64,000 nt of DNA from Alphaproteobacteria bacterium (GTDB taxonomy: Bacteria > Pseudomonadota > Alphaproteobacteria > Sphingomonadales > Kordiimonadaceae), in assembly GCA_006226495.1 (NCBI GenBank), contig SBGU01000038.1, positions 1 through 64,000 on the forward strand, written 5' to 3'. The first letter of the stretch is position 1. The number at the start of each line of letters is the position of its first letter. A program made the translations under genes and the position numbers. Shown one piece after another: positions 26,939 through 34,913 of the stretch. The notes beneath the pieces are model-generated. The model was not told the origin of the DNA. It searched no databases and saw only the letters and a program-made list of their open reading frames with translations.

Positions 26939-27439
26939 TCAGGGCTGGCGCAGGTCCTGAAGGCTGATTTCCGCCTGGCGCAGCGAAAGATCCACCGCCT
27001 GGCGGAAGCTGGCAGAAGACTGGTGTTTCAGGCTGATACGGGCGCGTTCGACCGACACCCGCGCCAGTTCACGCGCTTTTTCACCGACTGCGGCATGGAA
27101 ATCGCTCTCGGCAAAGGAAACGGCAATCGACTGGGCGGCAGCTTCGGCGCTGGCGGCAATACGGGCCCGCACTTCAGGCGAGCTCAAGGCCTTCAGTTCC
27201 ATTTCCACCGTGGTACCGGGTTTGCTGCTGTAGGGACAATCGCCGGACACGGGCACAACCACCGCAACCTCGACAGGCGCCGGTTCCGCCAAGGCGGCGG
27301 GTTCGGCGGCAATGCTGGCCTCGCCCAGGTCCTGCATCATCGAACCCATGCCATCAAGGCTGAAGGGATCGTCGGCAAAAGCCGAACTGAAGCCGGTGAC
27401 GGCCAATGCGGTGGCAAGCAATTTCAGGCTGGCGGCCAT
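26939..27439 (-). CDS. Exported protein of unknown function
   Basis: A 166-residue protein. A signal peptide (about residues 1-22, FSSAFA-DD) is followed by a short Met/Gly segment, an Ala/Pro/Val-rich linker, and a helical C-terminal half (about 80-166) with heptad-like Ala and charged residues. One cysteine (DCPY, near 69) lies in the mature part. I do not recognise a family. It has its own upstream gap of 154 bp to the next exported coiled-coil gene on the same strand. The two proteins may share a location, but no functional tie is shown. Confidence 0.65.
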   Translation of the reverse strand: MAASLKLLATALAVTGFSSAFADDPFSLDGMGSMMQDLGEASIAAEPAALAEPAPVEVAVVVPVSGDCPYSSKPGTTVEMELKALSSPEVRARIAASAEAAAQSIAVSFAESDFHAAVGEKARELARVSVERARISLKHQSSASFRQAVDLSLRQAEISLQDLRQP

Positions 27440-27593
27440 GACAGTTCCCCATGTCAGGTGCGGTTGACTTAAAATGCTATAATATTACACAATATGCAAC
27501 AGCCGAGTTGCCGCCCGGCTTCACAACAGTGTGACGGCGGCGCGGGCTTTCGCCCTGCCCCGCCGCCGGTGATGATTTCAGGCGTGCGTGCCG

Positions 27594-28430
27594 CTAGCGG
27601 CCATCACTCTCGGGCGCCTTGGCTTCCGCTTCCCGGGCCTTGCGTTCCTCGATCTTGCGTTCAAGGTCGGCACGGGCACGGGCCAGGTCTTCTTCGGCGC
27701 GCTTCAGGGCCTCAAGGCGCTGTTCGTCCATGCCTTCAAGCTGCCGGCGGGCGTCCTTCAGGCCACGGATGCGCAGTTCGGTCAGGTCGCCGTCGCCATT
27801 GACCTCGATATCGATATCAGCAAGCGCTTCGGCGATTTCGGCGCGGGCCTGTGCCAGCTCGCGGTTCAGTTCGAACCGGAAACCCTTGATTTCACCTTCC
27901 TGAATCCTGAGTTCCGTCAGGGCGTCCTTCAGGTCCTCGCCGTCGATATCGCCCGAGAAATGGAAACTGCCATGCGGCATGCCGCCAAACGCCATGACAC
28001 TGGGCACGGCCTCAAGGGCGGCGATGGCGTCCGTGAGGCCCTTCTGGGCCAGTTCGAAGGCCGCGCGGTCATCCTTGCTGCGGCTTTTCTTCAGGCGCTC
28101 GGACACCTGGTCCAGCGCGGCACGGGCCTGTTCAAGCGCGCGATCCCGTTCGGCACGCGCCGCATCCATGCGGGCGATATTGGCCGGCACATGGCCGTTG
28201 CTGATGATGATCTTGCCGTCTTTTTCAACAAACACATTGTCGTCGTCCGAACTGACAACAACCACCTTCTTGTGCCGCAGCTTTGGTGCCGCCGGTGTCT
28301 CAGGGGCCGCCGGTGCGGCCGTTTCATCGTCCGCCGCCGCCCAGGCATAGGCGCCGGTGCCTGCAAGTCCCAGGGAAAGTCCCGCCGCCAGCACCAAGGG
28401 GCGGGCAACACCACCATAAAGCCGTTTCAT
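27594..28430 (-). CDS. Exported coiled-coil protein of unknown function
   Basis: A 278-residue protein with a signal peptide or N-terminal anchor (about residues 1-33), an Ala/Pro linker, and a KKVVVVSSDDDNVFVEKDGKI-like beta segment near 55. Long coiled coils dominate (about 85-125 and 190-275, rich in Ala, Glu, Arg and Leu). No enzymatic motif is visible. AAAGGAT lies upstream of the ATG at 28430. The coiled coils suggest oligomerisation or envelope scaffolding; the family is not recognised. Confidence 0.65.
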   Translation of the reverse strand: MKRLYGGVARPLVLAAGLSLGLAGTGAYAWAAADDETAAPAAPETPAAPKLRHKKVVVVSSDDDNVFVEKDGKIIISNGHVPANIARMDAARAERDRALEQARAALDQVSERLKKSRSKDDRAAFELAQKGLTDAIAALEAVPSVMAFGGMPHGSFHFSGDIDGEDLKDALTELRIQEGEIKGFRFELNRELAQARAEIAEALADIDIEVNGDGDLTELRIRGLKDARRQLEGMDEQRLEALKRAEEDLARARADLERKIEERKAREAEAKAPESDGR

Positions 28431-28623
28431 CGCGTTATCCTTTGTCCCGATTTCTCGCATCATCAGTCTATCCTTTTGCTGTCGCTGCCGCAGGCCACAG
28501 GGGCTGCGCGCATTTCACGTTTTTGTGAGGATAGCGTGCGCGCGACGCCACGACAAACAAAGCCTGTCGCGGCAAACGGTGTAAAAAGCGCGGTAAAGTG
28601 CAGGAAAAGCGGGAAATTTGGCC

Positions 28624-29028
28624 CTATTCGACCGGCAACAGCAGCGCGGCGACCTTGCGGCCTTCCATCAGAAGCACATTATAGGTGCGGGCCGCAGCGC
28701 CTGTGTCCATGATATCGAACCCGATGCCGGCGCCTTCCAGATACTGGCGCATGGCGGCGGGCAGAAGCTGCATGCGCGCGCCTGTTCCCACAAGCAGAAT
28801 GTCCGGCCGTTTTGTTGCATCTGCAACACGTTCGAAGCTTTGGGCCGACAGTTCGGCAACCGTTTTTGCCGTGACCGGATAGAAGCCCTCGCCGTTCACG
28901 AGGGTGGCGCCTTCGACCCGGCGCCCCATCAGGCGGAACCCGCCATCACCATAGGCTTCGACCAGCAGAAGCTCTTCGCTGGTCTGCTGTTCGATGGTGA
29001 TTCCGCCTGACTGGATTTTTTGTGCCAT
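28624..29028 (-). CDS. Mth938-like (DUF498) protein, bacterial homologue of NDUFAF3
   Basis: A 134-residue soluble protein of the Mth938/AMMECR-neighbour fold. VNGEGFYPV near residue 44, DILLVGTGARMQLLP near 77 and GIGFDIMDTGAAARTYNVLLMEGRKVAALLLPV at the end identify the family. The mitochondrial homologue NDUFAF3 helps assemble respiratory complex I. Linkage with secDF is a recurrent alphaproteobacterial arrangement, and the gene starts only 10 nt after secF. A role in membrane-protein or complex I assembly is inferred. The coding sequence contains a perfect 16-bp palindrome (28813-28828) shared with two other places in the window. Confidence 0.85.
   Translation of the reverse strand: MAQKIQSGGITIEQQTSEELLLVEAYGDGGFRLMGRRVEGATLVNGEGFYPVTAKTVAELSAQSFERVADATKRPDILLVGTGARMQLLPAAMRQYLEGAGIGFDIMDTGAAARTYNVLLMEGRKVAALLLPVE
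28813..28828. repeat. TGTTGCA-N2-TGCAACA palindrome, copy 1 (inside the Mth938-like gene)
   Basis: Sequence TGTTGCATCTGCAACA, identical over 17 bases (with one preceding T) to the intergenic copy at 62641-62657. It falls in codons for Val-Ala-Asp-Ala-Thr read on the minus strand. Confidence 0.6.
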
Positions 29029-29038
29029 GGTCGGGCCG

Positions 29039-30013
29039 TTACATCATGTCAAGCGGCGACGGGCGCGACTTGTCAACCGTGGGGTCCTTTTCCTCTTCCT
29101 GGATCATGGCCTCGCGGCGCACGTTCAGAAGCGGCAGCATGGGCGACGCGATGAAGATCGAGCTGTAGGTACCGATCACGATGCCCCAGGTCATGGCGGC
29201 GGTGAAACCGCGGATCACCTCGCCCCCGAACACCAGAAGCGAAATCAGCGCCAACAGGGTTGTGAAGGAGGTCATGGTCGTGCGGCTGAGGGTCTGGTTC
29301 AGCGAGAAATTGATCAGCTCATCCAGCGGCATCTTGCGGAACTTGCGGATATTTTCGCGGATACGGTCATAGACAACCACGGTATCGTTGAGGCTGTAGC
29401 CCACGATGGTCAGAAGGGCCGCAATGATCGACAGGTTGAATTCAAGCTGGGTAACCACGAAAAAGCCGATGGTCAGCAACACGTCGTGCGCCAGCGCAAT
29501 CACGGCGCCCAGGCCGAACTGCCATTCGAAGCGGAACCAGATATAGACCAGCACCATCAAGACCGCGACCGAGATCGCGATGGTGCCATCCTGCTTCAGT
29601 TCGCCAGACACCACGGGGCCGACGATGTTTTCCTGGCGGAAGGTCACGCCCGGAATGGCAACCTGCAGGGCGTCGCGCACCTTCACCATGGCTGCGGTCT
29701 GGGCATCCTCGTCGCCTGGCTGACGTTCGATACGAATGAGCGCCTCGGACGAACGGCCATATTCCTTGATCGACACATCGCCAAGGCCAAGGCTGGATAC
29801 AGCCGACCGCACATCCGCGAGCGGCACATCGGCATGTTCTTCCATGCCGATTTCAATGGTGATGCCACCCTTGAAGTCGATGCCATAGTTGAGGCCCTTG
29901 ACGGCAAAACCGACCATGGAGGCGATAATCAACAGCACCGAGAAGCCCATCGCGATGAACCGCGGGCGCATGAAGTTGATATTGGTGTTTTCTGGAACCA
30001 TACGAAGCAACAT
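29039..30013 (-). CDS. secF: Protein translocase subunit SecF
   Basis: A 324-residue inner-membrane protein with six predicted helices. The start of the protein is MLLRMVPENTNINFMRPRF. The first helix is followed by a periplasmic domain (GLNYGIDFKGGITIEI near residue 45). The RND-type core includes VGYSLNDTVVVYDRIREN near 218 and a conserved TLSRTTMTSFTTLLAL near 257. With SecD it uses the proton gradient to complete protein export through SecYEG. Strong ribosome site GGGGAGGGACC. It follows secD after 12 nt. Confidence 0.96.
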   Translation of the reverse strand: MLLRMVPENTNINFMRPRFIAMGFSVLLIIASMVGFAVKGLNYGIDFKGGITIEIGMEEHADVPLADVRSAVSSLGLGDVSIKEYGRSSEALIRIERQPGDEDAQTAAMVKVRDALQVAIPGVTFRQENIVGPVVSGELKQDGTIAISVAVLMVLVYIWFRFEWQFGLGAVIALAHDVLLTIGFFVVTQLEFNLSIIAALLTIVGYSLNDTVVVYDRIRENIRKFRKMPLDELINFSLNQTLSRTTMTSFTTLLALISLLVFGGEVIRGFTAAMTWGIVIGTYSSIFIASPMLPLLNVRREAMIQEEEKDPTVDKSRPSPLDMM

Positions 30014-30025
30014 CGGTCCCTCCCC

Positions 30026-31627
30026 TTAGATCGGCAGCTTGGCCGGACGCGCGCGCGTCAGCCAGGTGGAAAGAATGAAACGGGTCAGAAGAACAGCGGT
30101 GAAGACCGAGGTCAAAATCCCGATACCAAGCGTTACGGCAAAGCCCTGCACGGGGCCGGAGCCCAGCATGTAAAGGATCGCCGCCGCGATGAAGGTGGTA
30201 ATGTTGGCGTCAATGATGGTCGAAAACGCCTGGCTATAACCCTGCGCCATGGCGTCGAACGGCTTGCGCCCCGCCGATTGTTCCTCGCGGATACGCTCGA
30301 ACACCAGCACGTTGGCATCAACCGCCATACCGATGGTCAGGACCACACCGGCGATACCCGGCAGGGTCAAGGTCGCCTGGAACAGGCTCAAGGCCCCCAT
30401 GATCAGCACCACGTTGGTGATAAGCGCGAAGTTCGCGGCCAGGCCGAAGCGACCGTAGGTCAGGAACATGTACAGCACCACCAGCCCGAAGCCGATCAGC
30501 GAGGCTTCCTTGCCGGCTTCGATGGCGTCGGCACCCAGGTCCGGGCCCACGGTCCGCTGTTCCATCACGGTCAGCTTCACCGGCAGCGCGCCGGCTTTCA
30601 GAAGGGTCGCCAGTTCCTGCGCCTGCGCAGTGGTCCCGATATTGGTGATCTGGCCGGAGCCGCCCAGGATCGCGGTCTGGATGCGCGGGGCGCTGATCAC
30701 CGTATTGTCGAGGATGATAGCAAACGGGCGACCGATATTGTCGCGTGTATGGTTCGCGAACCGTTTGGACCCCGACGTATTGAAGGAGAAGGAAACCGCC
30801 GGCTCGCCGAACTGGTCGAACGAGGCCTTGGCATCCGTGAGGTCATCACCCGACACGATCACACGGTTGCGAACCGCGATACGACCACCTTCCTTCGAGT
30901 CAAGGATCGTGACACCGGGGCCGGCACGGCCGCGCATCAGGTCTTCCTGGCTGACGGTGGTCACCACATCCTGGAAGGTGAGCTTGGCGGTCTTGCCGAC
31001 GATATCGATAATCTGCTGCGGGTCGTCCGCGCCCGGCACCTCGAGGATGATCCGGTCAGAGCCCTGCGGCTGAATGGTGATTTCCTTGGTGCCTTCCGGG
31101 TCGACACGCTTGCGCATGACCTCAATCGCGCGGGCGATGGCGTCACGCTTCTGGACTTCAATGCCCTGGTCGGTCAGGGTCAGGCGGAAATCGAGACCAT
31201 CGCGGGTCATTTCCACTTCCGTGACACCACCCCCCATCAGGCCGCCGGCGGTTGCGCCGGGTTGCGTGAGCGGCAGCAGCTTTTCGCGGGCGAGGTCAAC
31301 CATGTCCTCGCGGCTGACGGTGAACACCACCGAATGGCCGTCCTGGCGGATATTCTTGAAATTCAGGCCGCTTTCGTTGCGGCGGATATCCGCCACTTGG
31401 TCGGCCAGATTGTCGAGACGGGCCTTGACCACGTCTTCGGTTTCCGCGCCCCACAACAGGTGCACACCGCCCTGAAGGTCAAGCCCGAGGCTGAGGCTCT
31501 TCGAAGGCAGGAAATCGGGCAGGCTGTTGCGCTGCTCTTCTGACAGGAAATTGGGCAAGGCGGTCAGTATCCCGAACAGGATCACGCCAAATATCATCAC
31601 CACTTTCCAGCGCGGAAAGATCAACAT
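30026..31627 (-). CDS. secD: Protein translocase subunit SecD
   Basis: A 533-residue partner of SecF. An N-terminal helix is followed by SLGLDLQGGVHLLWG near residue 47, a large periplasmic domain with VTEVEMTRDGLDFRLTLTD near 136, and five C-terminal helices. These include VVLTIGMAVDANVLVFERIREE near 425, whose acidic residue belongs to the proton path. Length and order are standard. Spacing to yajC upstream is about 57 nt and to secF 12 nt, giving a yajC-secD-secF-Mth938 operon. Confidence 0.96.
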   Translation of the reverse strand: MLIFPRWKVVMIFGVILFGILTALPNFLSEEQRNSLPDFLPSKSLSLGLDLQGGVHLLWGAETEDVVKARLDNLADQVADIRRNESGLNFKNIRQDGHSVVFTVSREDMVDLAREKLLPLTQPGATAGGLMGGGVTEVEMTRDGLDFRLTLTDQGIEVQKRDAIARAIEVMRKRVDPEGTKEITIQPQGSDRIILEVPGADDPQQIIDIVGKTAKLTFQDVVTTVSQEDLMRGRAGPGVTILDSKEGGRIAVRNRVIVSGDDLTDAKASFDQFGEPAVSFSFNTSGSKRFANHTRDNIGRPFAIILDNTVISAPRIQTAILGGSGQITNIGTTAQAQELATLLKAGALPVKLTVMEQRTVGPDLGADAIEAGKEASLIGFGLVVLYMFLTYGRFGLAANFALITNVVLIMGALSLFQATLTLPGIAGVVLTIGMAVDANVLVFERIREEQSAGRKPFDAMAQGYSQAFSTIIDANITTFIAAAILYMLGSGPVQGFAVTLGIGILTSVFTAVLLTRFILSTWLTRARPAKLPI

Positions 31628-31684
31628 GTTTGGTCCCCTTAACGAAAAGGCGCCCGGTCCGCATCTGCGCCCGGGCGTTCTTGC

Positions 31685-32023
31685 TTATTTTTCTTCGGTC
31701 TTGGCCGGTTCGCCTTTGCTGCGAACGTCAGACAGGGTGCTTTTCACCACACGGACACGGACACCGTCTGCGAGATCAACTTCGACTTCATTGTCGTCCT
31801 TCACCTTCGCGACCTTGCCGATCAGGCCACCGGCGGTCACAACCGTGTCGCCGCGGCGCACGTTGTTCACCATTTCACGGTGTTCTTTCATCTTCTTGTT
31901 CTGCGGGCGCAGCACCAGGAACCAGAACAGAAGAATGATCGGCACGAACATGATCAGGCCATCAAGCATGCCGGGTTGCTGTGCAGCGCCTGCCGCCTGT
32001 GCCAGGATGGGTGTCGAAAACAT
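31685..32023 (-). CDS. yajC: Preprotein translocase subunit YajC
   Basis: A 112-residue single-helix protein. A short periplasmic start rich in Ala/Gln leads to the helix at about residues 20-40 (LIMFVPIILLFWFLVLRPQ). The cytoplasmic domain begins NKKMKEHREMVNNVRRGDTVVTAGGLIGKV, diagnostic of YajC. It associates with SecDF. I start it at the ATG 32023 (AGAGAGG upstream), since the reading frame further upstream has no homology. First gene of the sec operon. Confidence 0.94.
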   Translation of the reverse strand: MFSTPILAQAAGAAQQPGMLDGLIMFVPIILLFWFLVLRPQNKKMKEHREMVNNVRRGDTVVTAGGLIGKVAKVKDDNEVEVDLADGVRVRVVKSTLSDVRSKGEPAKTEEK

Positions 32024-32186
32024 TGGATCAAGAACCTCTCTTATACGGGACGCACCGGGCGCCCCCGTTTTTCCATCGGCGGGACTATAGCCGCATTGCC
32101 CCCAAATGCAACAGCGAGCCTCGCAAAACGGCCTGCCCCGTGTTATGCCGTTCACCCTAGATGGTACCAATGGAAAAGGGTTGCAA

Positions 32187-33050
32187 GTGTCAGACACCGA
32201 GCAGAAGCTGATTATGGCCGTCAACCGGCTGGCCGACGCGCTGGAGCGCCGTGGCGGCCGCAAAACCCCGCTTTCGTTCGAGGACGGCAGGAACGCTTTT
32301 GTTTACGAGGCCGAAGAAGACCAGATGCGGGCGGTCGCCCATGTCTCGGCCCCCGATCTTGCGCTTCTGAAAGGGATCGACCGCTCCAAAGCCACGTTGC
32401 ATGAGAATACGCGGCGCTTTGCCGCAGGGCTTTCGGCCAACAATGCGCTTCTGTGGGGTGCGCGCGGCATGGGCAAAAGCACGCTCATCAAGGCCGTGCA
32501 TGCCGCCGTGGCCGCCGAATTTGGCGAAAAAGCCCCGGCGCTGATTGAAATCCACCGGGAAGACATCGCCGCCCTGCCCGGCCTGTTGGCCAAATTGCGC
32601 CCGCTTGAGCGCCTGTTCATCGTCTATTGCGACGACCTGAGCTTCAACAACCCGGACACCGACTTCAAAGCCTTGAAATCAGTGCTGGAAGGCGGGCTTG
32701 AGGGCCGGCCCGACAATGTGATTTTTTATGCCACCTCGAACCGCCGCCACCTGTTGCCGCGCGCGATGATGGACCAGGAAAGCGCCATCGGCATCCACCC
32801 GAATGAATCGATGGACGAAACCATTGCGCTGTCTGACCGGTTTGGCCTGTGGCTTGGCTTTCACCCCTGCGACCAGGCCGAATATCTGGATATGATCCGG
32901 GGCTATATGGCCAGCTTTGGCATGGACGGCGGCGACTGGCAGGTGGACGCATTGGAATGGTCGAAAACCCGGGGCAACCGCTCGGGCCGCACGGCCTGGC
33001 AGTTTGTGGTCGACCTTGCCGGCCGCCAGGGCAAACGGGTCGGTTTCTAG
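32187..33050 (+). CDS. DUF815-family AAA+ ATPase
   Basis: A 287-residue P-loop ATPase. Walker A is LLWGARGMGKSTLIKAV near residue 93. Walker B is LFIVYCDDLSF near 145, and sensor-1-like YATSNRRHLLP follows near 187. The upstream HENTRRFAAGLSANNALLWG segment and the C-terminal GNRSGRTAWQFVVDL are characteristic of DUF815 proteins, which are widespread in alphaproteobacteria but uncharacterised to my knowledge. A GTG start with AAGGG six bases upstream is chosen; the open frame extends to 32106 without a better site. The gene is divergent from yajC and convergent with the nlpD-like gene. Confidence 0.85.
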   Translation: MSDTEQKLIMAVNRLADALERRGGRKTPLSFEDGRNAFVYEAEEDQMRAVAHVSAPDLALLKGIDRSKATLHENTRRFAAGLSANNALLWGARGMGKSTLIKAVHAAVAAEFGEKAPALIEIHREDIAALPGLLAKLRPLERLFIVYCDDLSFNNPDTDFKALKSVLEGGLEGRPDNVIFYATSNRRHLLPRAMMDQESAIGIHPNESMDETIALSDRFGLWLGFHPCDQAEYLDMIRGYMASFGMDGGDWQVDALEWSKTRGNRSGRTAWQFVVDLAGRQGKRVGF

Positions 33051-33062
33051 GAAAATGTGTCG

Positions 33063-34124
33063 TCAGCCGGCGCTGGCGGTCGAAGGCCCGAGGTAATTGA
33101 GCGGGTCAAGCACCTGCCGCCCCTTGCGAATTTCGAAATGCAACTGCGGGGTTGCGACACCGCCCGTGGAGCCCACACGCGCAATGATATCGCCCTTGTT
33201 CACCTGTTCACCGGGGCGCACCAGCAGGCGCTCATTATGGGCATAGGCCGTCATCCAGCCACCAGCATGGCGGATCAGCAGCAGGTTGCCATAGCCTTCG
33301 AGCGCATTGGACGCATAGACCACAACACCGGATTCGGCAGCGCGCACCGGCGTGCCCTCTGCCGCGATGATATTGATGCCGTCATTATGCAGCCCGCCAT
33401 TCTTGGGACCAAAGCGCGAGGCCAGTTTGCCTTGCACCGGCCAGTGGAACCCGGTGCCGCTGCGCGGTGGCGGGCTGAGTGCAGGTGTGCCCGGGCGCGG
33501 CGCACTGGTGCCGGCGGTCGACGCCCGGCTGCCCACAGGGGCGGACGTGACCGCAGCGCCCCCCGGCAACACCAGCTTCTGGCCGATGCTCAGGGTATAG
33601 GGCGGGCGGATATTGTTGGCTTCCATCAGTTCCGACACAGTCACACCATACTGGCGCGAGATGGCGTAGCTGGTTTCGCCCTTCCTGACCACATGCACAT
33701 TGTTGGCCGGCAACACGATGCTTTGCCCGACCGCCAGCGCATAGGGCGCGCGCAAATTGTTGGCAGCAATCAGGTCGCGAACCGGCACACCGTTGGCGCG
33801 GGAAATGGCATAAAGTGTATCGCCCTTGCGCACGGTAACGGTGCTGGCAGACCGCGACACCGTGGGGGCGTCGGTGCTGGTGGCATAACTGCGGCCCGGC
33901 ACGGTGGGTTTTTCACGCGGGAACGGCACGGGGTTCGGCGCATTGCGAACCTTGTAAACGGGCTGGATATCGGCGGGCGCGACATATCCGCTCCCGCAGG
34001 CGGCCAGAAATGGCAGCAACAGCAGGCCGGAAAGGGCGGCCCTGAATGCCGCAAACTTGTGTCCTCCACCCGTCATGGCAACACGATAGCCAGTTGACGA
34101 ATATCGGGCAACATCGGCCTGCAT
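33063..34124 (-). CDS. NlpD-like lipoprotein with two LysM domains and a degenerate LytM/M23 domain
   Basis: A 353-residue protein. The lipobox LPFLAAC places the lipidated Cys at 43 (or 27 if translation starts at the ATG 34076). LysM domains lie at about 96-139 and 143-187, with a Pro/Ser/Thr linker to about 225. The M23 fold spans about 236-343. Catalytic residues are lost: the zinc motif HxxxD reads NDGIN (247-251), and the HxH motif reads Gln-Leu-His (327-329). E. coli NlpD shows the same kind of loss, and it activates AmiC at the septum rather than cutting murein. The ATG overlaps the surE stop by one base. Role in division-amidase control is inferred. Confidence 0.88.
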   Translation of the reverse strand: MQADVARYSSTGYRVAMTGGGHKFAAFRAALSGLLLLPFLAACGSGYVAPADIQPVYKVRNAPNPVPFPREKPTVPGRSYATSTDAPTVSRSASTVTVRKGDTLYAISRANGVPVRDLIAANNLRAPYALAVGQSIVLPANNVHVVRKGETSYAISRQYGVTVSELMEANNIRPPYTLSIGQKLVLPGGAAVTSAPVGSRASTAGTSAPRPGTPALSPPPRSGTGFHWPVQGKLASRFGPKNGGLHNDGINIIAAEGTPVRAAESGVVVYASNALEGYGNLLLIRHAGGWMTAYAHNERLLVRPGEQVNKGDIIARVGSTGGVATPQLHFEIRKGRQVLDPLNYLGPSTASAG

Positions 34125-34912
34125 CAGTCCCTGAAGCTACGCTCGATTTTCCCGGCAAGCGCCTTGCGGGTTTCGTGGTGGGTGAGGTCGAGATGCAGGG
34201 GCGTGACCGAAATCCACTTCTCGCGCACGGATTTCAGGTCCTGCTGGTGGCCGGGCACACCGACTTCGCGGCCAAGGCCGAACCAGTAATATTTGAAGCC
34301 CCGGGGGTCGACCCGTTCTTCGATATTGTTGCCGACCATCTGGCGGCGGCCCTGTTCGGTGACACGCACACCCTTGATTTCCTCAGCCGGGAAGGCCGGG
34401 AAATTCACGTTCATCAGCACATCTTCGGGCCAGCCGGCCTCGATCAGGCTGCTGATGACCTCGGGCGCGAAACGTTCGGCTGTGCCCCACTGCACCGGCA
34501 TGTCGGGCCGGATGCACTGGCTGAAGGCAATGGAGGGAACCCCCGCGAGCGTACCTTCCATGGCCACTGACACGGTGCCCGAATAGGTAACATCTTCTGC
34601 CAGATTGCCACCCCGGTTGACCCCGGACAGGATCAGGGTCGGCAGATTGTCGGCCATGATCTTGTTGACCGCCATCATGATACAGTCGGTCGGGGTGCCG
34701 GACACGGCCCAGCGCTTGGGCGCCAGTTCGCGGATACGCAAGGGGCGGGTCAGGGTCAGCGAATGGCCGGCGCCGGACTGTTCTTCCTCGGGTGCGACCA
34801 CCCAGACATCGTCCGAAAACTGGCGCGCCACACGTTCAAGGATTTCAAGCCCGGGCGCGCGGATGCCGTCATCGTTCGAAACCAGGATGCGCGTGGTCGA
34901 GATCGCCGCCAT
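34124..34912 (-). CDS. surE: 5'/3'-nucleotidase SurE
   Basis: A 262-residue phosphatase of nucleoside monophosphates, known from stationary-phase survival loci. The metal site ILVSNDDGIRAPG is near residue 9, the loop DVWVVAPEEEQSGAGHSLTLTRPLR near 35-59, and GTPTDC near 72 and LSGVNRGGNLAEDVTYSGTVSVAMEG near 94-119 are all intact. The ATG begins one base after the serS TGA and its own TGA overlaps the nlpD-like ATG, so three genes are translationally coupled. The serS-surE-nlpD order is reminiscent of the surE-pcm-nlpD clusters of other proteobacteria. Confidence 0.95.
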   Translation of the reverse strand: MAAISTTRILVSNDDGIRAPGLEILERVARQFSDDVWVVAPEEEQSGAGHSLTLTRPLRIRELAPKRWAVSGTPTDCIMMAVNKIMADNLPTLILSGVNRGGNLAEDVTYSGTVSVAMEGTLAGVPSIAFSQCIRPDMPVQWGTAERFAPEVISSLIEAGWPEDVLMNVNFPAFPAEEIKGVRVTEQGRRQMVGNNIEERVDPRGFKYYWFGLGREVGVPGHQQDLKSVREKWISVTPLHLDLTHHETRKALAGKIERSFRD

Positions 34913-34913
34913 A

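Noticed and set aside
28813-28828. The 16-bp palindromes as true parS sites
   Set aside because: The central CG and positions 5/12 of the parS consensus are changed in all three copies, and no exact parS sequence was seen; only the general outline is similar.
28994-31543. An 849-codon plus-strand frame opposite secD and secF
   Set aside because: Low-complexity His/Gly/Asp-rich translation typical of antisense shadows; secD and secF on the minus strand are unambiguous.
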